Shown: positions 10,500 to 20,879, numbered from the stretch's first letter. The stretch: 64,000 nucleotides of DNA from Kingdonia uniflora (GCA_014058105.1 JACGCM010002684.1:558001-622000), one strand, 5' to 3'. A program made the numbers and translations. The notes: generated by a model from the letters alone, not told the origin.

Positions 10500-10625
10500 T
10501 CGACCTCATTCCAAATTTTGTTCGAACGGAATTTGGTTCTATTCGAATAAAAATGCTCAGTGCTAAATTGTGCAAAATTGTGTAAATTTATTTGAATAGA
10601 CATTAAAAAAACTCTACCAAAAACC
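10500..10625 (+). repeat. TTCGAA-rich LTR fragment
   Basis: Contains GTTCGAAC, CTATTCGAATA and TTTGAATAGAC, spaced by ATAAAAATG-TCAG-GCTAAAT, which also separates these palindromes in the gypsy-C LTR (16735-16780). It is probably a fragment of that LTR family, next to the PIF element. No coding signal. Confidence 0.5.
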
Positions 10626-10829
10626 AAAAAACTTTAATTAATTTCAACATTATATAGTCATGGCTAATGAACATCACACAAAATCTCCCAAAGACCATTC
10701 TAGCTAAACTACATCATGGGATTACAATAAATAAATAAAGGGAAACAGAACAGAAACACGAGAGAATAAATACTAGTAGTTATAGCTGAGCTTCTACATC
10801 GTCTGCAAAAACATCAAAAACACCTATAT

Positions 10830-12925
10830 CTACTCAGAATCATCTCCAGTACCCCGCTCCATTAGACTAGTACCGCCTCCCCTAGTTTGCGGACCAGATC
10901 TACGTTGAGCCACCTCCTGGTGCTTGCGACACCACCTGTACGTCACGCCCTCTCCTCAGCCGTAGGTCCTGAACGGGATAACAAAAATTTATAAATATTT
11001 TGACAAAATAAATATGACATTAAGAAAAATAAATAAATACATAAATACATAAATAACATGTGCATATAGCTGATGATCTATACTGTTAATGTGCCTGTGG
11101 GTAGTAGCAAGCTCATCAGTCAACTGCTGCAGTCTCTGGGCGTCCCGCGCAGACTCTCCAAGGGCGAGTCGCCGCATACCATGAGGCAGGTGACACAACT
11201 CCTCTACGCCGTAGGATGAAGATATGGGTAACTGGCTCCTCAAGCGGTGGATGGGGAGCATCTCACGCCTCCCTGTCCACGCCATGTACCACCCGGGGTC
11301 TGGCCCCTCGGGTTCACCAGGCAAACTGAAGTTCTGGGACAAGTTATGAATAGACGCTGACGTAACCACTACGGGTGTAATACCAGCCCTGAGTAGAGTA
11401 GGTCCGAACTGATCTATATTCCCCATCCTCTGAGAATCTGTCAACAGGTGGCCTACCTCTAAAAAAAATTTAGCCTAGTATGAGGCGTAAGTCTCCTGCT
11501 CCTCCCCTACCACAAACTGCTTACAGTTAAGGAACCCGCCCTGTCTCATCTTCTGTAAAGCCACTGGCATAATGTTAAGCGGAGGATCCAAAGGAATGCG
11601 TGCCTCACCAATCAATTGCCTCCAGTATCTATCCCCCAAGTAAAATTCATAGTTTCTGTCTGGTACTTGAAGTGGCATCCTCTTATGGGATAAGAGTTAT
11701 ACAGTCAGTAAGTCCATTATCTCAGACACCGCAGACTCTTAACCAAGGTTCCAAGGTGATCGTCTCTCCCATGCTCTGAGGCACAGATAAACAGATTAGT
11801 TACCTTTCCTCCTGTTCCCCCTCTCCCATGCTCTGAGGCGCGGATAGGCTGAGAACTTAACCTCTTCCTTGACTATAAGGTGACCAACCCCACAATACTC
11901 GTAGAACCAATACTACATTTCAGAACGACATAAAAAACAATTACACATTATATTTAAGACTTTTATTGGAATATATTTGATTTGTAGCTTGTAAGGAAAA
12001 AGTGTTAGTATAGCTCAAGAAGTTGGGAAAATCTAGTGATGGCGTACCCGGTGGTGACTACGGTATCCAAACCATGGTACAGCAAAGCAAGAATAGCAGA
12101 ACCCCAGTCATATTGGGCACGACTGCGAGATATCCGGCGAGAGGGTGTCGTTGGCCGTTTGGAACCACAAATGTCCCATCATGAAAAAGATAAAAGAACG
12201 AGCAATAATAATATCATACTCCTGATCAGCTGCGATGGTCAAGTATGTCTTCAAGTGTGAAATACTTACGTTCCCACTCTTTATATGGCTAAAATTAATG
12301 TTGGGGAACAATTGCCTCACATTGGAAAAAATACTCCATGCGTCGTCATACGGCACCTGCGTCAGATATTGGCTAATTGACAATGATGTCAGCATAGTGA
12401 AATCGAGAGTAGTAACCTCTATCTCCGCACATGGGAACAAAAACATGTGCATTTTCGGCCACCAACGCTCTGTAAGTGCCTGAATCAGCCGATTATCAGA
12501 ATTGCCTAAGCGCATATCCATAAACTGCCCAAATATATTCACCACGGCATCCCTTACAGGTGGAATTATAGAAATATTTTTCCAAACTTTGATAACCGAG
12601 GTAAATGTGTCGTGCGAATGCATCGAATCCCGATTTTGTTCATTGGAGCATTTTGTCAAACACTTAATTTATGGAAATAACAAATTCACAATTACACTAA
12701 AAGTTACCGAGAGTTCCTTGCTAGTGTAATAGATATGCGTAACGCCTTATACCTCCGCGGGTAGCTTTCTTAGGATGGGTTTGGTATAGGTTGTTGGACA
12801 TCTCTAAATTATACTTACTTATTCTTCCTTCTGGACCTTGACCGAGTTACGGCTCGCTCTGAATCTCTTGTCACTCTAAACCCAGGTAATGTACTGGAAT
12901 GTAGGTATTCCTCTTGGTTTTGCAT
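10830..12925 (-). pseudogene. Plant mobile domain (PMD) gene, lightly damaged
   Basis: PMD proteins (MAIN/MAIL1-type or transposon-borne) are plant-specific. Cellular members act in silencing and genome stability; others ride on transposons. A short first exon (12925-12819, MQNQEEYLHSSTLPGFRVT) ends at a GTAAGT donor, and an acceptor lies at 12663. The main exon (12662-12108) carries the PMD core: GNSDNRLIQALTERWWPKMH, MFLFPCAEIEVTTLDFTML, LPISQY-like SISQYLTQVP, and ARSFIFFMMGHLWF. A one-base shift near 12113 leads to RAQYDWGSAILALLYHGLDT, a strong PMD motif, then WFYEYCGVGHLIVKEE and YPRLRAWER (about 11920-11825). The C-terminal part (11678-10989) is open in two pieces, and a last exon ends GTGDDSE-stop at 10830. 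The exon 1/exon 2 phases do not join cleanly. Confidence 0.75.
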
Positions 12926-13029
12926 TGTGTTTTGAAAGAATTTGGGAAATTTTCTTCGATTTGAGAGAGAGAGAGAGAGGAGGAGGAAAAACTGCAATAA
13001 CTCGAATGGGTTTGATTTGGGTTAAACAG

Positions 13030-13085
13030 TGATAGCAATGGTAAAAAGAACACCGCGCGGTGTTTTAATCTCTTCCAAATAAAAA
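13030..13085. repeat. CGCGGT palindrome, third copy
   Basis: AACACCGCGCGGTGTT is a perfect 16-nt palindrome preceded by GGTAAAAAG. Related words lie at both ends of PIF element 1: TACCACGCGGTATTCC and GCGCGGTAAT at 7095-7160, and TTTTACCGTGCGGTGTT near 10460. This copy lies beyond the PMD gene, so it may mark a relic or an outer end of a larger element that includes PMD (inference). Confidence 0.55.
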
Positions 13086-13186
13086 AAAGACACGTCAACA
13101 ACTCACACTGGCTACTAGGAGAGGTCGGGTGTGAGTTGTGTTTTTGGTGGGCCAGGGTGTTAGAATTCACACCTAGACCACACTCG

Positions 13187-13290
13187 CAAACTTGAGTTTA
13201 CAACTTGAAATCGATGTTTGGGCAGAATGTGAAGAGTTGGGAAGGGAACCATTAAAATTGTAGGGTGCAGTTATTAAATCTCCATTGATG
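13187..13290 (+). repeat. Direct repeat R, right copy
   Basis: Same orientation as the left copy at 6816-6910, with about 95% identity by eye (differences include CAAT/CGAT and AAGAGTG/AAAATTG). Its preservation contrasts with the heavily decayed repeats around it. Confidence 0.8.
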
Positions 13291-14340
13291 CATTTCTTTC
13301 TCTCTCCTCTTTTAATAAATTCAAAATGCCACCCTTTTACCTTTTTTTTACCGCCTTCGTCTCAATTTCTCTACTCTCCTAGCCTTCCTATTCCTCCTTA
13401 TATCTTCCAAACTAGTGACCTCACCTTTTAGCCTTTCTACAAGTTTTAAATCAATCAAGTCTCCTCTCCCCTATTCTAATATCAAACAATTATTAAAATG
13501 ACCTAGGGAGTTTTTGAATAAGAAACCCTCAAAACATAGGTCCAATCCCTCTTTGAGCACATTCCCATTATAGGTATTTACCCTAGATGTGCTATTGTCT
13601 ATAAGTCAAAACCAATCATCTACCTCTTAAGGTGAATAACAACACCAACGACAAGATAAAACTTTTGACAATCGACCATGGGTGGCATTGAAGACTAATT
13701 ACACCATACGACCATCCTCAAGGAGCCTTGTCGAAATTCCAGGTCGCATTGATGGATAGGTCGATCATGCAAGTTCCCCAACCCATTTACTCGCAAAGGT
13801 CCACGTCAGTCACCCCAATACTCAAGAAATTTTATTCTCGAGCAGACCTATTTTAACCATGATTCAAAGGTGAGTCTATAGCTAGTCGATATGAGAATCT
13901 CGATCTTATGAGCTGACATATGAGATTTCTTAACAAGTCCTCTATTAGTCGTTCATGACCATTCACACGAAGGATCGAGAATAGCGCAAAAAAAAAAGCA
14001 TATGCTAAATTATTGGCATCAAAGAAAGTTACAAGATTAGTGATGACAAAATCGAACTTCATTCGAAAGTTCGGAAGCCAAATTACATACATACGTATAC
14101 CACAACAACAACAAAAGATAGAAAGATAATAACAGAGCAGCAAAACTCTGGCAGGGATCGTGAGAACCGTTGAATACCTTGGGAAGGAATTCGAAATAAA
14201 AGTCCTTGGGGAAACTAAGTATTGTGGAAATTTACAGATTGAACATCTTGGTAGTGGCATACCCGTACACCACCAAATAGTATCCACAAGCACCCCTTAT
14301 GTAATTAAATAATCCAAATATGTCAGAAATTCCTAAATTT
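13291..14340. other. Unassigned; weak decayed coding signal
   Basis: 13300-13640 is pyrimidine-rich and shows nothing recognisable. In 13640-14300 the plus strand has short open runs such as AKKKAYAKLLASKKVTRLVM and CGNLQIEHLGSGIPVHHQ that look like degraded protein, but I cannot name a family. The 146-codon minus ORF at 14293-13853 is rich in Cys, Phe and Tyr and looks like chance. The region could include the LINE 5' UTR. Confidence 0.35.
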
Positions 14341-14367
14341 CCCTTGAATAATTTTTAATCTTTCACG

Positions 14368-16165
14368 ATGGATCTTACAACTCTTAATCTTGTTTTGTCA
14401 ATAATCAATCAAGAAATCAGTTCTTTCGGCACTGAGGGTTTGAATTTGACGTTAATACAGCAAGCACCCCTTATGGAAAGCCCTAACCCCACAATACTCA
14501 ATCAATCACCCTCGATCACAACTACAACAACAGATAGTCGGAGAGATCAAAATCAGGTTATGAATGGCCCACAAACCCTTCATATTAAAATCCCTGAAGC
14601 CATCAAGGATGGATCGATTCAAGTACAAAAGGTTGCATGCCCTTGGGCTTTCATGGATATGGAAGTTGGAGCAGAAATCAAGCACAATGCTGCAACATAA
14701 AATTATACCACATAAGCAATCAAGGATAACCAGGTTTTGGAGAAATCTGTACCCCAATGTAAATCCCTGCCACAATTAGAGATATAGTTTTGACATCCTA
14801 TGCAAACAAAGTTTGAGGTCCAAAAACAAAGAACACGACAACAGGTGGGCTTATTGAAGCAGGAAGGAGAGGTGACACACTAATTATTTCAATTCCTAGA
14901 GAGGAACTAAGCGATGGCATTTCAACTTACAAGTTCAGTCTTATAGGAAGATTGGACTTACAAAAGATCAAATTCACAACTGTGTAAGAGTATGCGAATA
15001 TACATTGGAAAACAAAGGGACCTTGCGAACTGATTCCAATAGGGAAAGAATTCTTCATCATCAAATTGGAGTCAAAGAAGATAAAATTTATATTTGGAGC
15101 AGAGGACCCTGGATGGTCAAACAAATGCCTGTGAGACTTATGCCTTATAACCCATTTTTCTTGGTTGACAAACACAGTAACTCTAATGCGTTAATTTGGT
15201 GCAAATTCCTTGGATTATCTATTGAAATGTGGAGCAAAAAAATCATTATGTCACTTGGGAAGACACTTGGCACTCTTATTCAGCTAGACCAATCCACAAA
15301 AAATTAGGACTATGGATACCATGCTAATGTGCTAGTTGATATTGATTTGTCTGAGCCAATCCCAAACCACATTCTGCTTTAGATTGAGGGTACAATCATC
15401 AAACAAGAAGTAATGCTCCATCGAATCCCAAAATATTGCAATCACTGCAAAAATATTAGTTACATGATCGCCGAATACAAGATAGTACAAAGAGCATTTA
15501 GAGCCAATGAAATGGAGATAAAAAAAACCACATGGCAGAAGAACAACAGAATCGTGAAAGGCAGTAAGGGCAACAACAACTTATTAATTCTGGAGAAGCA
15601 ACCTCAGACTAAGGAAATTGGTAGAAAGAGTGCGGACTTACAGAGTAAACATACATACATTCAGGAGACTTTGGAGGAGAGTAGTACAACATCACCTCCT
15701 ATTTACTTTCCAAGCATGCCTAGGCCATCTAACCATGTACAGTAACATGAAATAATAGGCGATAAAGTAGGGTGGCCAACTACAAAGGGCAGCAGCAACC
15801 AACCATCTTTACCTCTGGAGAACAGAGTTACTAGTAAGAACAACCAGTTTGAAGCTCTCATAGACATGAAGGACGATATAGAACAAACAAAACATACATA
15901 ATTGATACCTTCTGGGGGGGTAGGATGGAATGAACACCAATTCGAGTACACAAGGGGAGAATAGAGTAGCAGACACCGCAATCTCACAAATTCCAACAAA
16001 CGAGGAAGTTCTTTCTTTTTATATGCAGATATCGCAATAGAACCAACAAATGAGGATAGTATACTTGAGGGCGATGATTACTTAAAGGCCATACATGAGG
16101 CCAGACACAATCTTAACCTAGCAAGTTGGGCTGATAAAATGGAATGAGAAGACCAAGTGTAGCTT
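14368..16165 (+). pseudogene. L1-type LINE ORF1 (DUF4283 plus zinc knuckle)
   Basis: ORF1 of plant L1 elements encodes an RNA-binding chaperone that coats the LINE transcript. An open start (14368-14700, MDLTTLNLVLSIINQEISSF) is followed, after stops, by the DUF4283-type core at 15005-15305: SRGPWMVKQMPVRLMPYNPF, then WCKFLGLSIEMWSKK and MSLGKTLGTLIQLDQST. At 15330-15480 it reads VLVDIDLSEPIPNHILL and MLHRIPKYCNHCKNISYMI, i.e. an RNA-binding segment with a partial CCHC knuckle (CNHC retained). The tail near 16110-16165 (NLNLASWADKME, stop, EDQV) resembles the usual ORF1 C-terminus. No ORF2 follows; gypsy-C lies about 150 bp downstream. Confidence 0.75.
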
Positions 16166-16312
16166 GGACCTAATCAAGTTCTTAAAGAGGGAAAGGTTTA
16201 CACCTTTGACTTGAGAGTGACGCGTTTTACCTGCAAAAACTAATGCAAGCTATCTTCTAGAATGCCTACGGGCAAGGAAATAGAAAAATGATTCGCTATC
16301 TCAGGAAAGTAA
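16166..16312. other. Short unassigned stretch
   Basis: Between the LINE ORF1 tail and the LTR end of gypsy-C. I see no element-specific or coding signal. Confidence 0.3.
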
Positions 16313-16813
16313 CTAATCCACAATACGATAAAGAAGCTCTATTTAGCTGAAAGATACGAAGAACACCAAAATTGGGAAAAATAAAACTTCAATTGCTTTA
16401 AAAAATGAAGTAGATTACAATGAATCACTCAAAAACCCTAGGCTTCCCTCAGAACTCTTTCAGATCTAACATAAAAAATATAACCTAGAAAATAAGCTAA
16501 GTTTTCTTTATATACTAGGGAACTTAAAATACTAAAAGAATGTATCTCGAGGCAAAACACCCCTCAAAAATACAATCACCACCTCAAGGAAAGAGACTGA
16601 ATCGCACCTCCGTTCGAATAGAACAAGTTTTTATTCGAACAAACAAAAATGTATTCGAATAGACATAAATAGACTTATGTCTATTCGAATAAAACTTATT
16701 AGGCTGAAATGTATTCGAACAGACATAAGTTTATTCGAATAAAAATGATCAGGCTAAAATCTATTCGAATAGACTTCTTAAATAGTCAAAAAAACTCAGA
16801 TCCTCCTGGATCA
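16313..16813 (-). repeat. LTR of gypsy-C, TTCGAA-rich
   Basis: Begins (minus strand) with TGATCCAGGAGG at about 16813, right after the polypurine tract AAAGGGGAGAG (16814-16826), and ends with GTATTGTGGATTA near 16313, matching the LTR ends of A and B. At 16610-16785 it holds at least seven TTCGAA palindromes, several in the form (G)TCTATTCGAATAGAC or GTATTCGAACAGAC. Confidence 0.75.
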
Positions 16814-17170
16814 TGACTCTCCCCTTTAGGAGCCTTGAGCTCCTACTCAAGCTAGAACTGGGAATGTGGGAATGTGGCACTGCTCATTACCTTGCTGTAC
16901 CACTTTGACGTACGAGGTAGTTGACCCTTCTTCCCAACTTGAAACGAATGAAAACGAACACATGTCTTGTTTGGCAGCAACTTTCGGTGAAACCCACTGC
17001 GCCCCTTAGAATCATCATATCCTGCAACATATCCAGACGTAATAAAAGGCTATATTTGTATAAAAACCAACATAGCGGAAGTAGTTGGTAACGGGGGTCG
17101 AGATAACCTATCAACCAATTTGTTGTCCACTCCCTTCTTATGCTGTATAATCAAAGGAAATTGTTATTGG
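16313..17170 (-). mobile_element. gypsy-C, 3' end of a chromovirus-like element
   Basis: A minus-strand relic of the same family as A and B. Reading down from 17170 it has the RNase H tail (PLIIQHKKGVDNKLVDRLSR, then YVAGYDDSKG), an internal deletion of the whole integrase, the chromodomain-like tail (VGKKGQLPRTSKWYSK), the shared segment GCTTGAGTAGGAGCTCAAGG, a polypurine tract and the LTR. It sits head to head with gypsy-B, whose left LTR starts about 10 bp to the right. Confidence 0.8.
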
Positions 17171-17177
17171 TTTAGTT

Positions 17178-17545
17178 TTATGCAAAAAATAGGCAAGTTG
17201 TTCAAAGGTTGTTTGGAGTCGTTAAAAGAACTGGAGTTCACAGAAGACCAATTCAAGTTGAGGCAGTTGCCAGGCAAAAATAGCAAGTTGTTTAAATGAT
17301 ATTGTAGTTGATCGAATGACCTGGAGATCCCAGAAGACCTTTTCTTAGGCTTTATTTGGTCAGTCCTTCGAATAATCCATGGGTTCGTTCAAATGACTAA
17401 CATATTCCTTCAATATTTTAGGTATTTCTTGGGCATAATGGTCCTATCTTGTAACTAGAAACTTGTAACCCTCATAAAGGGGCAAGGCTAGGCAAGGTAA
17501 AATTATCTTAGATCAATCAAAAATTTTGTAAAAAGACTTTTGAGG
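17178..17545 (+). repeat. Left LTR of gypsy-B (truncated)
   Basis: Aligns with 19625-19995 of the right LTR. Shared strings include AATAGGCAAGTTGTTC, ACCTGGAGATCCCAGAAGAC and TAACTAGAAACTTGTAACCC. About 255 bp of the LTR start and about 150 bp of its end are missing, and its truncated end is fused directly to RNase H at 17546. TTCGAACG words kept in the right LTR appear here as TTCAAAG or TTTAAAT. Confidence 0.8.
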
Positions 17546-18030
17546 TTAAAACAGATGCGTCAGACTATGCATTATGGATAATTCTATTATAGGATAAGAG
17601 GTCGGTTGCCTACCATTATGAAATGTTTGCAGGAGCAATATGCAACTATCTTACCTACGATAAGGAGTTCTACGCATTATATCAATCAATGAAGCATTGG
17701 TGGAGTTACTTATTGGGGAAGGAGGTTGTGGTACATTTTGATCACAAACTATTATAGTTCTTATCTAAGCAGTCTAAGCTATAACAAGCTCGCTATATGA
17801 AGTGGATGTTGTACCTTCAATAATTTAACTTGATGATCAAGTATACGAAAGTAGTGGACAACAAAATGGCTGATATGTTATCTCGACCCCCACTACCAAC
17901 TATTTTTGCTTTGTTGGTAGCTATGAAGATACAATCTATTGTTCCTTCCGAATATGTTGCAGGGTATGACGACAACAAGGAGCTCAGTGTGATTCACTAA
18001 AAGCTGCTACAAGGCAAGACATGTGAGTAT
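17546..18030 (+). pseudogene. Gypsy-B RNase H
   Basis: Starts KTDASDYALWIILL (catalytic Asp strand: TDAS), continues AYHYEMFAGAICNYLTYDKE (catalytic Glu region), then YALYQSMKHWWSYLLGKEVV, VHFDHKLL and YMKWMLYL, and ends DNKMADMLSRPPLPTIFALL. It degrades the RNA strand during reverse transcription. In-frame stops interrupt it. The RT normally upstream is gone, replaced by the truncated LTR. Confidence 0.8.
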
Positions 18031-18059
18031 GTATTGAAGGATGGTTTAATTTTATAGAG

Positions 18060-19320
18060 GCAGTTTATTATGTATTCCAGAGGGTGTAGATCATTTGCAT
18101 TGGATTAGTGAGGTACATTATTCCCGGGTGGCTGGTCATTTCGAGGTTGAGAAGACTCTTTTTGAATTTGCGGCGATATGTCTATTGGCCAGAGATGCAG
18201 GTGGATGTTGCTCGTATAGTTCGTGGTTATGCTCTATGCAACATATCAAAGACTTTTAATCATAAGTTAGGACTGTACTTACCATTACCAGTTCCTAGCC
18301 AACCTTGAAAGAACATTTCGATAAATTTTGTGGGTGGCTTGCCCATGACTAAGTGTAAAAATGACTATTTTTTTGTGGTAGATCGATTCAGCAAGATGAT
18401 TATTCTTATTCCATGCCAGAAGACGATCACCGGGGAAGGAGTAGTGCAATTAATTTTGAAAGACGTCTGAAGGTATTTTGGGCTCCCTTCTTCTATTATT
18501 TTTGATAGGGAAGTACCACCTTTCATCTGTAGAATGATGGGCAACAGAGGTAGTTAATTGTACTTTGGTTTACTTATTACGGGGATTCTATTCTAAGCAT
18601 CCTAAGACTTGGGAGGAGAGTTTACCGTATCTTTAGTTTATGCTTAACCAGGCAATTCATGGTTCCACATTAAAGTCTTCATTTGAAGTTTGCTTGGGGT
18701 ACTTGCCTCAAATCCCCTTTGATATGGCTTTGAGTCTTAGCGACAAGACAATGTCAAGAAAGTAGGACAAGGAACAAGTTAAAGCTCAACGTTTCATTGA
18801 GAGGATAAGCAAAGTTCATAAGGCAGTTGAAGTACAATTGCGAAAGATACAAGTGAAGTATAAGGCTCAACACGGCAAGCTTCAGGCTGACTGTACTTTT
18901 TAAGAGGGCAACCTAGTTTGGCTGTATTTGGGTAAGGAACGACAAAAGGAAGAAGGAAATAAACTCAAGCTGGTCTGTTATGATTTGTTCACTATACTCA
19001 AGAAGATTGGTGACAACGCATTCCAATTGGATTTGCCACCTTACATGAAGATGAGTTTAGTGATTAACGCCAAATATTTGATGTTGTTGAGCCGTCTCTT
19101 TTAGATGAAGACTCTATAATAAACACTCGCCTACCATTAGCTAATGACTTACGGATGGAAAGAGAAGATCCATTACAGGAGGATAATATTCTAGAGAGGA
19201 AATGACATGCTACAAGACTAGGTAGTATCGAGTAGTTCTGAGTTGGGAAAAAATGTCAACTATCTAGCAAGTTGAAATGGTACAACAGGGAACTGGGCAT
19301 CGCCGTATTTCCTCATCTCC
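18060..19320 (+). pseudogene. Gypsy-B integrase and chromodomain-like tail
   Basis: The zinc-binding region reads HYSRVAGHFEVEKTLF (18118-18170). The catalytic core runs VYWPEMQVDVARIVRGYALC, GGLPMTKCKNDYFFVVDRFS, and LPSSIIFDRE (18480-18515, second Asp). After that the segment up to the Glu is shortened. It resumes LLRGFYSKHPKTWEESLPYL, SFEVCLGYLPQIPFDMA, and the GPF-like module at 18980-19090 (DLFTILKKIGDNAFQLDLPP, MSLVINAKYL). The chromodomain-like end is around 19230-19300 (GKNVNYLASWNGTTG). Confidence 0.75.
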
Positions 19321-19351
19321 AGTTCTAGCTTGAGCAGAAGCTCAAGGCTCC

Positions 19352-19362
19352 TAAAGGGGGGA
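19352..19362 (+). other. Polypurine tract of gypsy-B
   Basis: TAAAGGGGGGA immediately before the 3' LTR, which begins TGATTCAGGAGG at 19367. The same tract appears in gypsy-C on the other strand (16814-16826). It primes plus-strand DNA synthesis. Confidence 0.75.
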
Positions 19363-19366
19363 ACCA

Positions 19367-20143
19367 TGATTCAGGAGGATCTGAAGATTGAACCCCCTCA
19401 AAAGACACAAACTCGTTCGAACGAACCTTGGAGTCATTCAAATGAGATATGAGAGGAGGTGATAATTCAACCTGAGTCTATTCTACCTGGACCAATTCGA
19501 ACTGAGTCTATTCGACCTAGAGTTCCCATAAGACCAATTCGAGCTGAGTCTACTCGTCCTGGACCAATTCGAACAGAATCTGTTCGACCTAAAGTTCACA
19601 GAAGACCAATTTGATCTGAGTTTATTGTTAGGCAAAAATAGGCAAGTTGTTCGAACGACATTTGGAGGCGTTCGAACGAACTAGAGTTCGCAGGAGACCA
19701 ATTCAAGCAGAGGCAGTTAGCAGGCAAAAATAGGTAAGTGGTTCGAATGACATTGGAGTCGTTCGAATGACCTGGAGATCCCAGAAGACTAATTTACATT
19801 GAGGTATTTCTTAGGTTTAATTTGGTCAGTCGTTCGAATGACCCATGGGTTCGTTCAAACGACTAACGTATTCCTTCAATATTTTAGGCTTTTTAAGGGC
19901 ATAATGGTTATATCTTATAACTAGAAACTTGTAACCCTCATAAAGGTGTAAGGCTAGGCAAAGTGAAATTATCTTTGATCAATCCAAGTTTTTATAAGAG
20001 AGACTTGGGGTTTTGAGAGTAATTCGATTGAAATCAAATCATTGAGCAATTGAAGCTCTAAAAGAGAAATTCTCTCGCCAATTGTGTTTGTTCTTCATTT
20101 AATTCTTCGTTTCGGTTAATCTCAATTCGATTATGGATTAACA
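19367..20143 (+). repeat. Right (3') LTR of gypsy-B
   Basis: About 777 bp from TGATTCAGG to ATGGATTAACA. It holds more than ten TTCGAA/TTCGAAC/TTCGAATGAC words between 19415 and 19870, set in repeated phrases such as ACCAATTCGA-CTGAGTCTA. The last 370 bp match the left LTR, and the final 150 bp match gypsy-A (1255-1447). Confidence 0.8.
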
Positions 20144-20879
20144 CAGAAGCAACATCGAAACTAAGCATCACCAGCTCTACCCCCACCTGCACCAGCCTAT
20201 TTATCCTCGGCTTGATTGGCGTCTTGAGCAATCATCCAGAGAGCGAGCTCGCGGAGAGGCACTTTAGCAATCTCATTGTGAAATGCATTGCACCAGAATA
20301 GCAGGTCGAATTCCACCAGCTGCTCTGTGGCAGACATGCCTTCGATACTATTTTGCACGAGCCTTGGAACATGTGCACTCAACGGGAGCTCCCAAAGTAC
20401 CTCTCCCTCAAATCAACAATTTTGATGGCGATGCGACCTTCTACTGTATGACAAAGTCTTTACGAGCGCTTTCTCACCATATCGATGAAAGAGGGTAGAG
20501 TTTACAAAGCGTGATTACAAAATTCATAAAAGAAATTAGCATTTTATAATGGAGTTTTGCTCAGGTCATTAAAGCTTAAACAACGTAATCAGTAAAAGGC
20601 ATTAATGCCATAGTTATCCATGGAACAGTCAACCCTGTCATTCCCAAGATCCTTCTTCTCGGCAGCAATCCACTCGTACAACATCTATACTTGTCGATCA
20701 CAACTGAGAGGGGCGATTGTGGTAGCCTACACGATCAGGTCGATCTCCACTAGCTACAAAGGCCATGACCCCATATTTGCCAGTACGATCGACCATCTGG
20801 TCGATGCCGACTAAAGGTAGACCGCTAGAACGAGAGTTCATAAAGGAAATCAGTCGGGTCATCGACCTCTACCGGGACG
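20144..20879. other. Unassigned, GC-richer stretch
   Basis: Contains short overlapping ORFs on both strands (such as 20382-20197 minus, rich in Leu/Ala/Glu), none with a recognisable domain. Repeated GTCGA/CGACC words near 20700-20880 resemble an LTR, so part may be the upstream portion of the element H LTR. Confidence 0.35.

Larger units (their letters stand above)
7070..10500 (+). mobile_element. PIF/Harbinger element 1, near full length
   Basis: Two convergent ORFs of the PIF/Harbinger superfamily: a Myb/SANT-like ORF1 (+) and a DDE transposase (-). Candidate imperfect terminal inverted repeats start at about 7070 (GAGTTTGGCGGTATTTAG..., then ACCACGCGGTA) and, on the other strand, at about 10495 (GAGATTTGGCGATGAAATG..., then ACCGCACGGTA). 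Both have CGCGGT-type palindromes just inside. I could not define a TTA/TAA target duplication, so the exact ends are uncertain. Confidence 0.7.

Noticed and set aside
13853..14293. 146-codon open frame on the minus strand
   Set aside because: No recognised motif, odd composition (runs of Cys, Phe, Tyr), and the opposite strand has weak coding-like runs; most likely an antisense shadow.
16610..16785. TTCGAA array as a heat-shock element
   Set aside because: Heat-shock elements need alternating GAA and TTC blocks with 2-nt spacing. Here TTC and GAA are directly adjacent, so I keep only the neutral call of a palindrome module.
20197..20382. Short Leu/Ala/Glu-rich minus ORF as a gene
   Set aside because: 61 codons, no motif, and no related sequence elsewhere in the window; not supported.
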